A stretch of DNA of 52,981 nucleotides from Fusobacterium sp. SYSU M8D902 (GTDB lineage: Bacteria; Fusobacteriota; Fusobacteriia; Fusobacteriales; Fusobacteriaceae), in NCBI RefSeq assembly GCF_040199715.1, contig NZ_JBEFNA010000015.1, positions 1 through 52,981 on the forward strand, written 5' to 3'. The position numbers and the translations under genes were made by a program. Of this stretch, positions 1 to 15,300 are shown in pieces. A model generated the notes under the pieces. It was given only the letters and a program-made list of their open reading frames with translations, had not been told where the DNA came from and ran no database searches. Within the stretch, counting starts at the first letter, position 1; each line of letters begins with the position of its first letter.

Positions 1-130
1 TCGCCTAATTCAAAGAGAAAAAAATAATAGAAAAGGAACAACACTTCATTCTTTAAAAACAGCATAAAAGTATAAAAATAAAGGATGATTTTTTGTGCTG
101 CCCAAATTTAAATAAAAAGATAAAAAATTA

Positions 131-160
131 AGAAATCAATCAAATGATTTCTATTTTTTT
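131..160 (+). terminator. Possible intrinsic terminator, plus strand
   Basis: An 8-bp perfect stem (AGAAATCA / TGATTTCT) with a 6-nt loop is followed by a run of seven T. The stem is all weak pairs apart from two G-C pairs. It would end transcription entering from the left, from a gene outside the window. Nothing protein-coding is visible in 1-130. Confidence 0.45.
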
Positions 161-174
161 GCAAAAAAAGAAAA

Positions 175-227
175 AGGCGTTGCAACTGATATTTAAAAAT
201 CATCAGTTTGCAACAGCCTCTTTTTTT
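175..227 (+). terminator. Intrinsic terminator, probably bidirectional
   Basis: Arms at 175-190 and 202-219 (5' arm AGGCGTTGCAACTGAT) pair over about 16 bp with single-base bulges. A run of eight T follows on the plus strand. An A-rich stretch on the other side would give a U-rich tail to minus-strand transcripts too. It may serve both an unseen plus-strand gene to the left and readthrough from the giant gene on the right. Confidence 0.65.
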
Positions 228-243
228 ATTTCCCTAACAACTT

Positions 244-294
244 AAAAAAGAGCCGTGTAGATCAATGATTTTACTCATCAATCTATCACAGCTC
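244..294 (-). terminator. Terminator of the giant surface-protein operon
   Basis: On the minus strand an imperfect hairpin (arm starting GAGCTGTGATAGATTGATGA, returning through TCATTGATCTACACGGCTC) is followed by six T. It lies about 30 bases past the stop codon of the giant gene, the usual place for a rho-independent terminator. The region from 1 to 324 holds this hairpin and two others but no gene. Confidence 0.75.
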
Positions 295-324
295 CATTTT
301 AGCTATAATGCAATTATCTTAACT

Positions 325-3300
325 CTATTCTGCTGATCTTGGTTCATCTGTAGGATACTGTACTCCAAAGTTATACTTCTCTACTACATGTCCTATTCTT
401 TTTACTAATGGATTTGGTGTTGTAAATTTACTTCCAACTGGTAGTGTTACTGGATCTACTTTTATTATAAAATTATTTCCTCTTACACTTTCTATTGGGA
501 TATCCTCTATATGATATCTTCCAAACTTATCAGTTGTTACCACTAATCCATCTATAGTTGAAAGTTTAGCTCCTGCTATTCCTTCTTCATGTACTCCTAG
601 ATTATATAGCTCTATCTGTTCATAATAGAATCCTGATACCTTTATAATCTTTCTATTTACTTTTAATTTTTCTCCTACTTCTCCTCTTCTCAACTCTCCT
701 TTTTCTATTTTGATCACTTTTCCATTAGGGAGCATTGTTAAGTGAAGTCCACTATCAGTAGTTATTTCCAATATTGAGATCTTATCTGGAGATTTTATTC
801 TTCTTCTTAGGATCATTTTTGGTATCTCTTCTGTTTCCAACTCTCTACCTAAAATATCTCCTAACTCTCCATTTTTTATTCTAGTATAGTACCAATAATA
901 CTTATTAGTATTTACATACCAACCATCAATATTTTCATAATTATCTCTATGAGATTTTGTCTCGATTCTTACATCATAAGCATTAGCATCATCTTGCCAA
1001 CCATCTCCATCTCTGTCATGGAATACCTTACCAATCACAGTAGACATATCAAACAATCTATCTAAAACAACATCTACAAAGGCTCTAGCTATATTTGAAA
1101 TTCTCTTATCTTTCTTATTTGCTACATGAGCAATATTTTCATATACATTTGGTGTAACTCCTGTTCCAACTCTTAATATATATGTGATTTTCAAATTCTC
1201 TTTACCTTTTAATTTAGGAATAATAAACTCCATGTGTTTTCCAGAAAATTCTGGTTCAACTTTCTGTTTTACATATTTTCCTGCTTCATTTTTTCTGTAG
1301 ATTCTTGCTGTTCCTTTTACATATCTAAATCCAGGTGGCAACTTATCCCATACATGGATCTCTGTCAATCCTCCACCAGAGTCTTTAGTATTTGTAATAT
1401 CTAGTTCATAAGCTACTAGATCTCCAACACTAACTTGCTCTTTATTAGCTTGTTTTGAAATTTTGATTACTTCATCTTTTTCAATTGCGACTAAATGTGG
1501 TGGTTCTGGATCTTTAGCATTTATTATATTGTTCTCATCATAATTATATTTCTTACTTTGAAGAACTCTCAATGCTTTAGTTTCTGATCCTGAAATATGT
1601 CTTGATTCTATGAATTGTCCTGCATTGTGTACTGGCACTGCATCTTCCTCTATATCTACACCAGGAACTTTATTTTCAATTGCCTTTTCTATTGCATCTT
1701 CTACATCTTGAGGTAATTCATCATAGACTTTTACTCTAAATATAGCCTCTGTTACTCCAGTTCCTTTTTTATCTTTTAACATAGGTGGAAGAATAAGTTT
1801 ACCTTTAATTCCCACTGATTTTGTATCAACATCACTATTTTTAAATAACTTTTGAGTTTCCACAAAAGCACTTATAGTATTTTTACTATCTTCCACTTTC
1901 TGTTCTTCGTGGTATATAATTCTAGGTTTTTCATTCTCTTGTAAGTTCATATCAGTGTAATGAGGAATATTTCCTAAAATTTCAACAACTTCATTCTTCT
2001 GTTTAGCCAAATGATTCAGTCCTTGAATTTCCACTTCTTTATTAAATGGATTTACAAAAGTAAATTTATACTCAATAGTTTGTCCTGTTTCTACAATTTT
2101 CTTAGGATTATTTTCAACTTCTTTTCCTGACATAGTTTCTAGAACTCTTGAGGATAGCTCTATTTGAATTCTATAATCAATTGGAATTTCTGCAAAAGCA
2201 CTATTAGTTTTATCTGTTTTAGTATCTTTCGCTTCTACTTTATTTACTAGATAATCTCTAGCTTCCAATCCATTTGTTAATGGAACTTTTAATTTTACTC
2301 TAAATTTAACTTCTACATTTCCGTTTGCTTTTATTTTTATATCTCCAGAAATATCTTTACGATCTTTGTTATATTTTAAAGTATTTGAAATTGCTCCACT
2401 AACCTCTATTGATTTATCAATAAAATCAACAGTATCAAATAGTTCTATGTTCTTTTCTTTTTTGTCCTTATCTTTAACTTTTTCAGTTAGATAATCTTTA
2501 AAGTTTACTATTTTCTCTTTAGTAGATGGGTTGAATAACTTAATTGTATATTCTAATTCTTCATAAGGTTGTAGCACATGATTTTCTGGATTTGTCCACT
2601 TAGAATTTTCATCTTCTTCTTTTGGTCTTACATCTAGAGCTTCTTTTTCAACTCTAATTGTTACATCAAATCCAAGTCCTTCATCAATAATTTCTTCTGG
2701 AACGAATAATCCATTTTTAATAAATGCAGTGTTATAGAATTTCTTATCTTCATTTATTCCTGTATTTTCAAATGTACTATTAGCTTTGAAAGTTATATTT
2801 AATACAGCTCTTTCTTTTCCTTCCAATGCAGTTGGTAATGAATATTTTAATTCTCCATTACTATTAATTACTGATTCAGGTATAATTCCTATCTCTTTAT
2901 ATGAAGTTTCTGATTTTTCTTTAAAGATTTTTAAAGTCATACTTTCAACTTTTGCAAATTTTAACATATAACTTAGATCATCTTCTATTTTAATATCACT
3001 TACATTCTGAGCTGAATAGTTTTCAATCTCTATATCATACCAGAATTTTTCTGTAGGATATATGAATCTATCTCCACTTTCATCTAAAGATGTCTTTTTA
3101 GATTTTAATAGTGATTCAAGATGTGGTCCTTGAGTGTATGCTCCTTCATCATATTTTTTATCTGAATTAGGTTTTATTAATGCTGTATTTTCTAAATAAT
3201 GAGGATATTCTATACCCTTAATCTCAGATTCATTTTTAACTTTTACATCAAAAGTAACTGTTACATACTCTTTAGGCTCTATTCTCTCAATAATTGCATA

Positions 3301-6300
3301 GATTCTATTCTTAGTATCTGGTTTTACATCTTCTGGTTTAATTTCTTCTCTTGAAATTTCATTTAATGGTTTGTAAATAGTAACATCTTTTCCTTTACTA
3401 TTAACTACCTTGAAACTTCCCTCTATAAAATCAGCTACCTTATAAACTTCTTTCCATCTCTCTGTATCTTCTACAAACAATGGACTCCATGCAACACTAT
3501 CTCCACTATTGTAAATTCTAATAAAGTATCTCACTCTATCTCCTGGTAAAACTACTACACTTCTATTTTCACCATTTGAATCTACCTCATTATGATCATC
3601 AAAAGCAAAGTAATCTTCTAGTGGTTTAGAGTAATCTATATTTCCATTTTCATCTGGTCTATATGCTTCATAGTCCTTACTTGCTGCTATTTTTACCTCA
3701 CTTTGAACTAAAATTGGTGGTTCTGGGTCATGTATCTCTTGACTTACACCACTTTCTGTTATAGTTACACTATTTGGAAGTTCTGTATTTTGTTCTACTT
3801 TTACAGGATTATTTATTACAATATCAAATTCAATCTCTAAATATTTTTTATCAAATTTAGCTACCTCTGCTTTGATATTTGTATCTGTAACTGTAAATTT
3901 GACATTGTCATCTTTTCCACTTACATTTTCTAATCCTTCTACAACTCTTATACTTCCCTTATCAAGTTTAGCTACATTTTTTCCATTTGGAGAAAGTGTA
4001 TTAGTTAAATCATCTTCAACTACAACATCACTTATTATACCTTGTGTTGCATTTGTAAATTTAAGTGTGTATGTTACTCTTTCACCAGCAATAACCTCTC
4101 TATCTCCACCTTGCTCTTTAGATACTTTTATTCCAGTTACATTTTTCATATGAACCTTGTATTCTTCAACTTCTCCACTTCTTGCATAACCAGTGGCATT
4201 CATAATCTCATCTTTATCAGCTGAATATCTAACTCTTAAATATCTAAAGTCTAGTGGTTCATCTTTTCTTAACAAGATAATACCTGATAGAGCTTTTTCT
4301 AAATCATTAGGATCGATAGTTAACTCTTGTTCTTGTTGTGTAACCTTATGTACATCACCTATTCTTACCCAATCAAAGTTATCTTTTCCTCTATTATTTC
4401 CTGTTAACCAGAAACTAATATATCCTTCTTGAGAAGTTTTAACTTTTATTTTGTTTTCTTGCCCTCTTGTTATTTGGACAATTTTTTCTTTTGCATTGTC
4501 TTCATCAACTTTTGGTTCTTCTCCATTTACAAGCATAATTCCATCAGTGTCATCATCAGGTTTTATCTCATTTTCAATAGAGATCTTATCACCAAGTTTA
4601 TAAAGTTTTGAAACTATCTTAGTTTTTGGATCTATTATTCCTGCTCTAAAATGAATTACTGTATCTTCTGAATCTTTGTTAGAGTAATCTCTTTCCATTA
4701 ATCCATATGATACCCTTCTTCCTTTTACTTGATTTTCATCATCAAAGTCTGGAATATATTGTCCTGCTATTAATCTATCTTTTACTTTAAATTCCTCTTT
4801 TTTATAAAGTTTATAGTCATTTCTATTAACTTTATTTTCTCTATTACTACTTTCAGTAATTTTCATTCTAAATTTAAAGCTCATAGCTCTATTTTCTTTT
4901 AAGTTTTCAAAGTATACTTTGTATCTTGTAATATCTCCATATCTTCTTTCCATTTCAATACTACTAATATTTCCAGTATCTTTTGTTAACATTTCAAAGT
5001 AATTATTTCCATACTCTTCAATTTTATCAAATAAAACTTCTCCTAATTTTGTTTCAAAATAGATGTATTTACTTTGAACAGCATTTGTTTTATTAATAAT
5101 AGTTACTGTATGCTCTACTGTTTCTCCCGGAACAATATTTCTATCATGTTCTCCAACCAATTTATTTTCAGATGTCATAAATCCTAAATCAACTGGATAG
5201 TAATCTTCATCTTTTTCCATTCCAAACACAGCATCTAGTCCCTGTCTTATTACAACTTTATGCTCTTCAATCTCTCCTGTTACAGCCATTTTTTCCTCAA
5301 GCTCATTTTTATCAGCAGAAATTCTAATAATAAATGCTTTTTCAAGTTCATTCTTATTTGCTTCCACTAAATATTCTGGAAGAATAAACTCTACATCACT
5401 ATCACCATTTAAAACTAATTTAGTTGGTGTTGTTATTTGAGTATCCTTATCTCTAAATTCTAGTCTATCACTGTTATCTATTGAAGTATCTTTTATTTCT
5501 GTAACCCAAGCTGAAATAAATCCATTTCCTTTAGCTTTAATTTTTATTTTATTATTTAAGCCATCATATAGGATATTATTTCCTAAATTATCCTTAGCAA
5601 ATTCTACACCATCATTATCATCTGATATTTGTGGTTTATTTTCCTCATTAACTTCTTTTCCTAAGAATAATCCATTATCACCTGTTGTTAGGTAATGTCT
5701 TGTAGATTTATCATCTTTACCAACTTCAACAAGATTTCCAGCATAATCTCTATTCATTAAAGTTAAGCTTACTCTGTTGTCCTCATGATAAGGTTTAAAT
5801 TCAGGAATATGATTATCATAAATTAATCTATCTTTTAAATGGAATTTATAATCAGAAGTTTCGTTTCCTTTTTTCACTCCTTCTTTTAAATTCTCCTCTG
5901 TAACCTTGAATCTTAAAGTTAATGTTCTATATGAAGAACTTGGAATGTGTGGAACAAGAATTGTATATTTATATCCATCAACAGGTAAAATTATTCTTTC
6001 ACTGTGATGTCCATATACTTCTGACTTACCTTGAACCTCTCTTTTTCCTACTTTCTCCTCTACTAACTCTACAAATTCTCCAGCTATGTTACTATTGTAG
6101 ACTAACCATAAATCTTTCTGAACACTATTTGTTTTATTTAAAATAGTAATCTTATGCTCTATTATCTCTTTTGGAGAGATGTTTCCATCTTTATCTCCAT
6201 AAACTGCTATATTAGGCATTCCATTTTCTTCAGAATTATAGTTATAAATTATTCCTAAATCTTCTGGCTTATAATCTTTTTCAGTTTCATTTTCATTACC

Positions 6301-9300
6301 AAATTTTACTGTTACACCAGAAATAATTTTTACTTTGTAGTCTTCCACTTCCCCAGCAGTTGCCATTCCAGTAGGATTTTCTACCTCTTTTTCACTAATA
6401 GGGCTGTATCTTACTCTTATAATTCTATCTTCTGGTATAGCTTTATCCTCTAATTCCTCTCCTAAGTCAAATGAAATATGTACACCATTTGGATAATTTT
6501 TTATAACATCACTTTCTATTTTTAAAGTGTTTCCTTTTTCAGCAAAATTATTTATATCTTCTTTTGGAGTTAATCTAATATTTAATTTTTTAGAATTTTT
6601 CCAATCTTTTGCATCTTTATCACTTAACCAAACAGAAATATATCCAGAGTGTGTAGGTTTTACTACTATCTCATTTGTTAAGTTATTATAAAGGATATTT
6701 GTTTTATTTCCTTGTTCATCAACATTAGTACTGAACTCTACACCATCATTATCATCTGAATTAACTGGTCCATTTTCTTCTGTTATTACACTTCCTAGTA
6801 TTGCTGGATGAGAACTACTTTGTTCTTTTCCTTTTGTTGTAATATAGTGTCTTGCATCTGTTGTTGCATCATAACTTCCTACAAAATTATTTCCATAATC
6901 TTGTTCCATTACTTGGTTGTTAATTCTGTTTTCTATTTTCTTTTCTATTGGATTTATCTTATCTAAAACTAAAATATCTTTTATTATTGATTTTTCTATT
7001 CCATTTATTTTTTCAAAAGATTCTCCACTTACTTTAAATCTTACTGTAATAGTTATATCTTTTTCAGCTTCTATCTCTCCAACTGTTATCTTATATAGGA
7101 ATAATTTTTTATTTATCATGCTTAAAGTCATCGTACTATTATTATCTTCTATATTTACAACAGTTCCATTTTCTTCTGGAGTTATATGTGTATAATCTGC
7201 TTTTCCTTTTTCATTGAAAACTAACTCTAGTAAATTACTACTTAAATAGAATTCTCTATTATATTGTTTTACTTTAGAAAGATTTTTTATACTAATTGTA
7301 TGCTCTACAACTTCATTTGGTGCAAAATATCCATCTCTATCTCCTAAAGAAAGTTTATTATCTTTATGTTCTTCACATGGAATTCCTAAATCAATCAAAT
7401 TATATTTTTCAGTTTCAAAAGTTCCAAACTTAACATCTAAACCTGAAACAAGTTTTACTTTATAATCTTCTACTTCTCCTGTTTTTGCCATTCCAGTAGG
7501 TTCTTCAATATCTAACCTATCCATAGCATATCTTACTCTTATTACTTTATTTTCTGAAATTGTTGGATCTTTTAATAGATCATCTAAATTAAAGTATACA
7601 TCTACCTCACCACTTTCTATCTCTACTGGTGTGTTTATTTTATTAGTTTCTAATGGCATAACAATATCTATATTTGTACGTAATTGTAATGGTATAGCAT
7701 TATCCCATTTAGAAGTATTATTTTCATCAACTAACCAAGCATTGATATATCCTTTATGAGTTGCTTTTACTTTAATTTTATTAATAGAGTTATTATAAAC
7801 TACATTTTCTGTTTGTCCATTTATTTCTTTCTTTTCAAAAATAACTCCATCATTATCATCTGAATTAACTGGTCCATCTTCTGATGTTATTACACTTCCT
7901 AGTATTGCTGGGTGTGTCCAAGTTGCTCTTGTTATTCCTGATGTAATATAGTGTCTTGCATCTGTTGTTGCATCATAACTTCCTACAAAATTATCTCCAT
8001 AATCTTGTTTCATTAGTTCAATACTTACTCTATGATTTAAGTTTTCTTCTTTAGCAGTTTCTTTTGGAAGTTCAATATTTGGTTCTACTCCATCATATAC
8101 CAATTTATCTTGAATATATGATTTACCATCTTTGAAATCTTCTCCAGTTACTCTAAATTTAACCTTAAATGTAAAGTCTGATTTAGGGTTTACAGTTTTT
8201 AATTTTATTAAATACTGATTTGCTTCAATAATTTTACTATCCATTATAGGAGTTATTGATTCAATTTCTCCAGTGCCAGTAGTAATAATCTCAAAGTCCT
8301 TACCATTATATCCACCTTTAACTAATGTATTTAGATTACTCTTGAAAATAATCTCTTTATTCTTTTGAACCTCATTTACAAAGTTTTTAACTGTTATTGT
8401 ATGTTCTATTATCTCATTTGGTGCAAAGTATCCATCTCTATCTCCTAAAGATTTATCACCATGTTCTTCACAAGGTACTCCTAAATCTAAAGGTATATAT
8501 TTAGCATTTTCAACCTTTCCATCACCAAACATAACGTCCATTCCAGTTTGAATTATAACTTTGTAATCTTCTACCTCACCAGTTAAAGCTGTTTGCTCTG
8601 GTTTTTCTAAATCTTTTTTATGAACTGCATATTTTACTCTTAGTACTCTTTCTTCGCCATTTGTAGCTGATAATTTTGGCACTATAAAGCTAATATGATT
8701 GTCTTTATTTACTTTTACTTCATAAATATTAGTTTCCACTGTTTCAGTTTGAGAATTTTCATCTTTTGGTTTATTAAGTGAAATATTATATTTTTTATCT
8801 GCTCCTAAACCATCACTTAACCATAATGCAATATAACCATTGTGAGTTGCCTTTACTTTAATACTATTTCTCATATCAGAGTAAATTATATTTCCTGTTT
8901 CAGCTAGATTTTTTACATCTGGTTTAACTTCACCAAAAGTAACACCATCATTATCATCTGATAGTTGTGGTCCATTTTCTTTTGTAACTGTTTTTCCTAA
9001 ATAAGCTGGGTTTACAGTTCCAGAAGTAATATAATGTTTATCCTTTGTTGAATCATAATTACCTACAAAATTTTCTCCATAATCTCTTAACATAGGAATA
9101 TCTTTTTGTGCTAACTGAATATTTGTTACTTTATCATAAGCTTTTTGAATGAAATGCCAAGCTTTATCTTTTGTATTTCCATCTGTAACCTCAGTCATAT
9201 TTTCAGAAGTAATTTTTACAAGATAAGTTAATCTTAAAGTTTCTCTTCCTTGAATTTCTTTAATTTTTATAGTGTATTCACTATAATTATCAGAATTAGC

Positions 9301-12300
9301 AAGTGGCATTATACCATTATCTACTTTAATTATTTGATCTATTTGACTTGTCTTATCTTTTTCTTCTTTTATAGATTCATTTGAACTATCATTATCTGAT
9401 AAATCAATGTTTCTTGTAACACTTACAAGTTTTACTTTATCATCAGTAATTACTCCATTATTTATTCTTAATTTAAGTTCTTGGTTTTCTTGAGTTAATT
9501 TAGATAGGTTTGTAAATGTTACTGTTTGCAACACATATTCACCAAGTCCAATATTTTTATCGTTAGTTCCTACCATTTTTTCTTTTATTGATTGATATTT
9601 ATCTGCAGTTAAACCAAGTCTATCTGCATTCATATCTTCTGTAAGTAATTTTTCATCAACAGGAACTCCTAAATCTATTGTCTTTTCAAAATTAACTTCA
9701 AATCCTGGAATTAATTTTACCTTATAATCTTCAACCTCTCCAATCTTATTATATCCCTCTGCTCCATTATCACTTTGTAATAATGAATATCTTGCTCTTA
9801 ATATAAATGTTGGATTTTGACTATATGAGTAATTTTTATTTCCAATATTATTTGTTCCAAGTTTATTATCAATTAAAACTGATAATTGATTTTCTTCTTG
9901 TAATGGAGTTTCTTTTTTATTTACTACAAATAAAGATTTTTCTCCTAAAGATGTTGCATAATCATTTGATAATTCTTTCCATGATTTTGTATTAATATCT
10001 GATAACCATAATCTTACATATCCATCTTGTGATGGTAAAACAGGAATTAGGTTTTTGAAATTATTATAAAGAACTATTGTACCTTCTGTATTTGTTAAAG
10101 GTACTATTTCTTTGTCTTTAAATTCATTATCTCCACCTATTGTAACACCACTGTATTTTGGAAGAAGTAATCCATTATCTACTGAAAACTCTTCTTTTGA
10201 ACTATTTTCTGTTGATACAGTTTTTCCTAATTTTATTAAATGTTCCACCATGTTATCTTGGTTTAGTTTTTCCAACATTAATTTTTTATTAACAACTTGA
10301 ACATTTGATTTATTAACTTCTGTATCAATTATTGATGCAACATAGTTTCTAGCATCATCATTAAAATAATTACTTCCAAAATCTTTCTCAAGTTTTCTTT
10401 TAATAATATGGGCATTATTTTGTTGACCATTTTCTTGTCCACCACCATCATTATTATTAACAGTTAATCGTCCTGTTACTTGAGAAGTTCCTTTAGTTAT
10501 TTCTTCTTTTAATACTCTAGCTCTTACTTTTAGATAAAGTGAAGTATTTGCTGGAATATATTTTAATGTTATTTTATATTTATTATTATTTCCAGATGAA
10601 CTAATATTATTTATTTCCTTTATATAAGTATTATAATCTGCCTTTTCTATAACCTTAGGATTTTTAGAATTATCTTCTATAAACAGCTGTGCTTGATGTT
10701 GTTCTACCCATTCAGCATTAGTAATTTCAGCATCAATTACCATCTCTGCCCCTTGGTTAATTTCAGTCATATTATAAATTCTAATTAACTCTATAAATTC
10801 TTCTTCTGGAATTAAATGTCCATCATGGTATCCAGCTCTATTTCCTTTACCAAAATTGCTATGTCCATCACTCAAGTTATCAGTATTAATTCCACCTCTG
10901 TCAACTACAATTCCTAAATCTTGAATAAATTTATCTTCTGTTGATTTTTCTAAAATAGCTTCCTCTATCTTGTCATCAATATCTTTAAAGTGTTCACCAT
11001 TTATAGAATCAACAAATCTTACATTTATTCCTGTTTGAAGATTAACAATATATTCTTCAACTTCTCCAGTTCTTCCAACTATATTGCTATTTTTTAAATC
11101 TTCTTCATCAAGAGCATATCTTACTCTTAATAATTGTTTAGTATTTGGTTTATCAGGTGTTTGAATATAGATTTCATTAGGTTGTCCACCTGTTACTCCT
11201 ATTGTTTTTATTTCTTTAGCTGTCGGTTCACTACTCTCTCTAAGAACATCTATTGCAGAACTCCAATTTTTATTTGTATTTGTTCCATCTTCATTAGTCA
11301 TCTGAATTCTTATAAAGCCATCATGTGTAGGGTAAACAGTTATCTTATTTCTATAATTATTATATAGAGATTTTTCACCATTTGCATTAGCTTGTATTTC
11401 TACACCATCATCAATATCTTGACTTGGTTGATTTTCTTTTGTTACATTTTCAACTATATTTTCTTTTCTTAGTTGTACAAAATTACCATTTAATTCCCCT
11501 ACTTTTGCTAAATAATGTCTTGGAGATTCTGTTGCATTACTTGGATTTCCATTGTTATTTCCATAATCTCTTTGCATTACTTTTTCAAATATTCTACTTG
11601 ATCCTAAATCACTCTTACTTGGATCTTCAAAATCAACAAATATCTTATTCATAGTTTTCCAGTAAGAACCATTAGTTTTAATTATATCTTCATTTGTAAT
11701 TTTTTCTACAAACTCAATTATAATTTCCTCTTTTGATTCTATCTTATCAATAGTTATTTTATATTGATTCATATTTCTATACTCATTAGACTCAACACTT
11801 GGAAGATTTTCATAAGCTACCTTATTAATAGAAATCTTTTTATCTCCTGTTGATTTTTTAGATACTACTTTAATTATAGAATTATCTGAATTTGTTGGAT
11901 TTATTTCATCTTCTCCTGTAAGTTTAGCTATTTTTCCTAAACTTGAAGTAAAGATAAATGTTTTCTTTTCTTGAGGATAATCTGTATAGTTTTGAATTTT
12001 TATTCTATGTTTTACATATTCCCCATATCCAATATATTCATCATTAAATCCACCTTGAGATTTTACCTCTGTTCCTGTTAAAGTCCAATCTTCTGTTTTC
12101 CAATTTTTTTCATAGAATCCTAAATCTTTTGGTTTATAAGTTGATTCATTTTCATTGTCAAACTGAACATTAAATCCTCTTACAACCTTAAGTTTATATT
12201 CTTCTACCTCTCCAGATTTTGCTGGACCATATGGTTTTATAACATCTTCTGGATTTAAAGCATATCTAATTCTTAAATATTTAAATCCGTCATTAATATT

Positions 12301-15300
12301 TTCACTAGGCTTTTCAAAGTATCCTTCAAGATTTGGAATATGTAGTAATAAATCTGCTTTTCCATTTTCTTTTATAACCACTGGTTTTTTACCTGATTGA
12401 TCTGTTTCCTCAGTATTATTTATATTATGAGGATCATAAACTAATCTATCAATTAGTTTAATACTATAATCTGTATCATAATCGTTTGCACCATTAGTTG
12501 TTGGATTATTAGATAGCCATACTGAAATATATCCTTTTTGAGTTACTTCTAAAGGAATTCTATTAATCATATTATTATAAATAACATTTTTCTTAGTAAT
12601 TTCTTCTTTTGCAAATGTTAATCCATCATCTTCAGTAACTTCATTTTCTATTTGTTCTTCTGTATCAAGAAGTTTTCCTAATTTTATTAAAACAGATGGA
12701 TCTAGTAATACATCATCTGTATTTGTTGAAACAATATAATGTCTAGCTTCTGTATGAATATTTTTATTATAATTTCTTAACATACTACTTCCATAATCTC
12801 TTAACATCTCTTTATTAGAAGTTGCATAGATTTTATATTTTTCAGCATTATCTTGTCCAACTTTATCTTTTGCTCTTATTCCATAGTAAACTTCATTAGA
12901 TAAATGCCAATCTTTTTTAGCTATTAATATTGGGAATCCACTTGTCATATCAGTTGGAGAAATATTAGTTTCTTTTCCTTCTCCTAAAACTTTTTGTTTT
13001 AGTTTAATAATTAAAGTTTCATCTCCCATTAATTGCCCTAAAGTAACTTTATACTCTTTAGCTTTTTTCTTATCTACAAGATTTTCTTTTTCTCCTAAAG
13101 CTTCTATTGTTACTTTTCTAACTTGAGATTTATCATTTTTAGAAATCATATTCTTTTCGTCTTTATCCCAAATTTCAAAATAGTCTAAATAAACCTCTCC
13201 AATATCAGTAGTATAAGTAAACTCAACATTTCTTTGCTCTACATCAGTTCTATTTTTTATAATAATATTATGTAAAACATCTTCTGTTGGTGCTAAATAT
13301 CCATCTTTTACTCCCACTCTTTTATTAGAGTCATTTACATTTTCTATTCCTAGATCAGTGTACTTATCTAACTCAAGCTCAACAGTTGGTACAACAACTA
13401 CTTCATAATCTTCTACTTCTCCAGATCTTGCCACGCTTTCCATAGTAGCAACATCTTCTTTATTTAAAGCATATCTAATTCTAAATCTCTTTGCCTGTCC
13501 TAGATATCCTTTTGGAGTTTTAAAGTATATTATTGCTTCGTTTTTATCATTTGGTTCTACTGGCATTGGCTCTTCATAAATTGGTGTATTTTCTTTTGGT
13601 TGTAAATTATCTTTTGTTATTGCCATTTCCAACTTATCTGTTGCTTGCCAAGTATCATCATCATCTGATAACCATACTGTTATATATCCCTTATGATTTA
13701 AATGAAGAGTTACTTTATTCCATGCATCATCATAAATAAGGTTTTTACCTTGATAATTTCCTATTTCTTTTGGTGCTCCTATTTTATTAAACTCAACTCC
13801 ATCATCAGCCTCATTAGAGTTTAATCCTGTTCCAACCTTATCATTATTAGGTTGTTCCTCTGTTGTTACTGTTGTATGATCTTTTGGAGTATTATTAGTT
13901 TTATCAATTACTCCTGTTCCAAGATACATATCAGAAGTATAGTAATGTCTTACTGCTTCCTTAACATCTTTATTTTTTTCTTCAGATAAACTTACACCAT
14001 AATCTCTTAACATTGGTAACAATTTTGGTTCTCTATCTGGAGTATCTTCACCTACAACTTTATTATTTTGATCAAATATAATTTGACTTATAGTATTAAA
14101 AGTTCCGTTTTGTTCTCCAGTAAATTCATCTGTTATATGTTGTCTTAAAGAGATAGTTAAAGTTTCATTCCCTAAGATTTTATCAACTAAAATTTCATAG
14201 TATTTAGAACCATCATTTGGATATTTCTCTGGCTCTCTTGCTATCAATTTATTAGTTGAATCTACTACTCTTATTCTATGATTTTCTTCTACCGGACCAG
14301 CTGGATTTTTTTCATCATTAGGATTTGGTCTCCAAGAGCTTACTCTATTTAAAAAGGCTTTCTTTTCTGTGTTACCTTTTATTGTAGATTCTATCCAAAT
14401 ATACGGCTCTTGTGAATTATCTTTTGTTGTTTCTAACCAACCATTATTGATTTTTAAAACAATCGGATTCTTATCTGTTTCCACAAATCCATTTTGTTCT
14501 ACATCTGTTTTATTAATTATTTCAACAACATTTTCAACTATTTCACCTAAAGAAACATTTTTATCATTTACTCCAACTCTTTCTTTTTGACGTTCTGACT
14601 CATCTGTTTCATCTTTAGCAATAGAGTTAGTTTTATTCTCTAATGAATCTACATATTTGTCAGAGTCTATTCCTATATCTTTAATCTCTTTCAATCTTAC
14701 ATTAATTCCACTAATAAGTCTTACGTTATAGTCTTCTACTTCTCCAGTATAGGCAGTACCTTTAGGATACATTATTCCTTTACCTTTAGCAGTTTTATCA
14801 CCATCTTTTATTTGTAAATCCTCTTGAGCTATTGAATATCTTGCTCTTATAATTCTATCTCTACCAATTCCTTCTGTAACTTTTATAAATAGACTAGTTG
14901 GTACTTTAGAACTGTTACTTTCTGTTACTAAAGCTCCTGTTTTTTCTGGGAGATTATATTTTCCTTCTATTTTATTATAAAGGTTATAAACACTTACTTT
15001 TTCATGTTCACTAGCTTTTATCAAGTCTTTTAGACCTTCTCCCCAAGAACTCTTATCATTAAATACTGTACTGTTATTTATCCAGAACGTTATATAACCT
15101 GGGAAAGCTGCTGAAACATTTATTCTATTCTTAACATTACTATAAAGAATTGGTTTTCCATTTACTCTTGGAAGTACTAAACCTTTGTCAACTGCTTCTG
15201 TATCTTTTATGCTATCATCTTCATCAACTATACTTGCTAAATCTTGTTCCTCTTTAAAGTTTCCAAGACCAACTCCAACTGCATTATTTTGCTTATTGTC

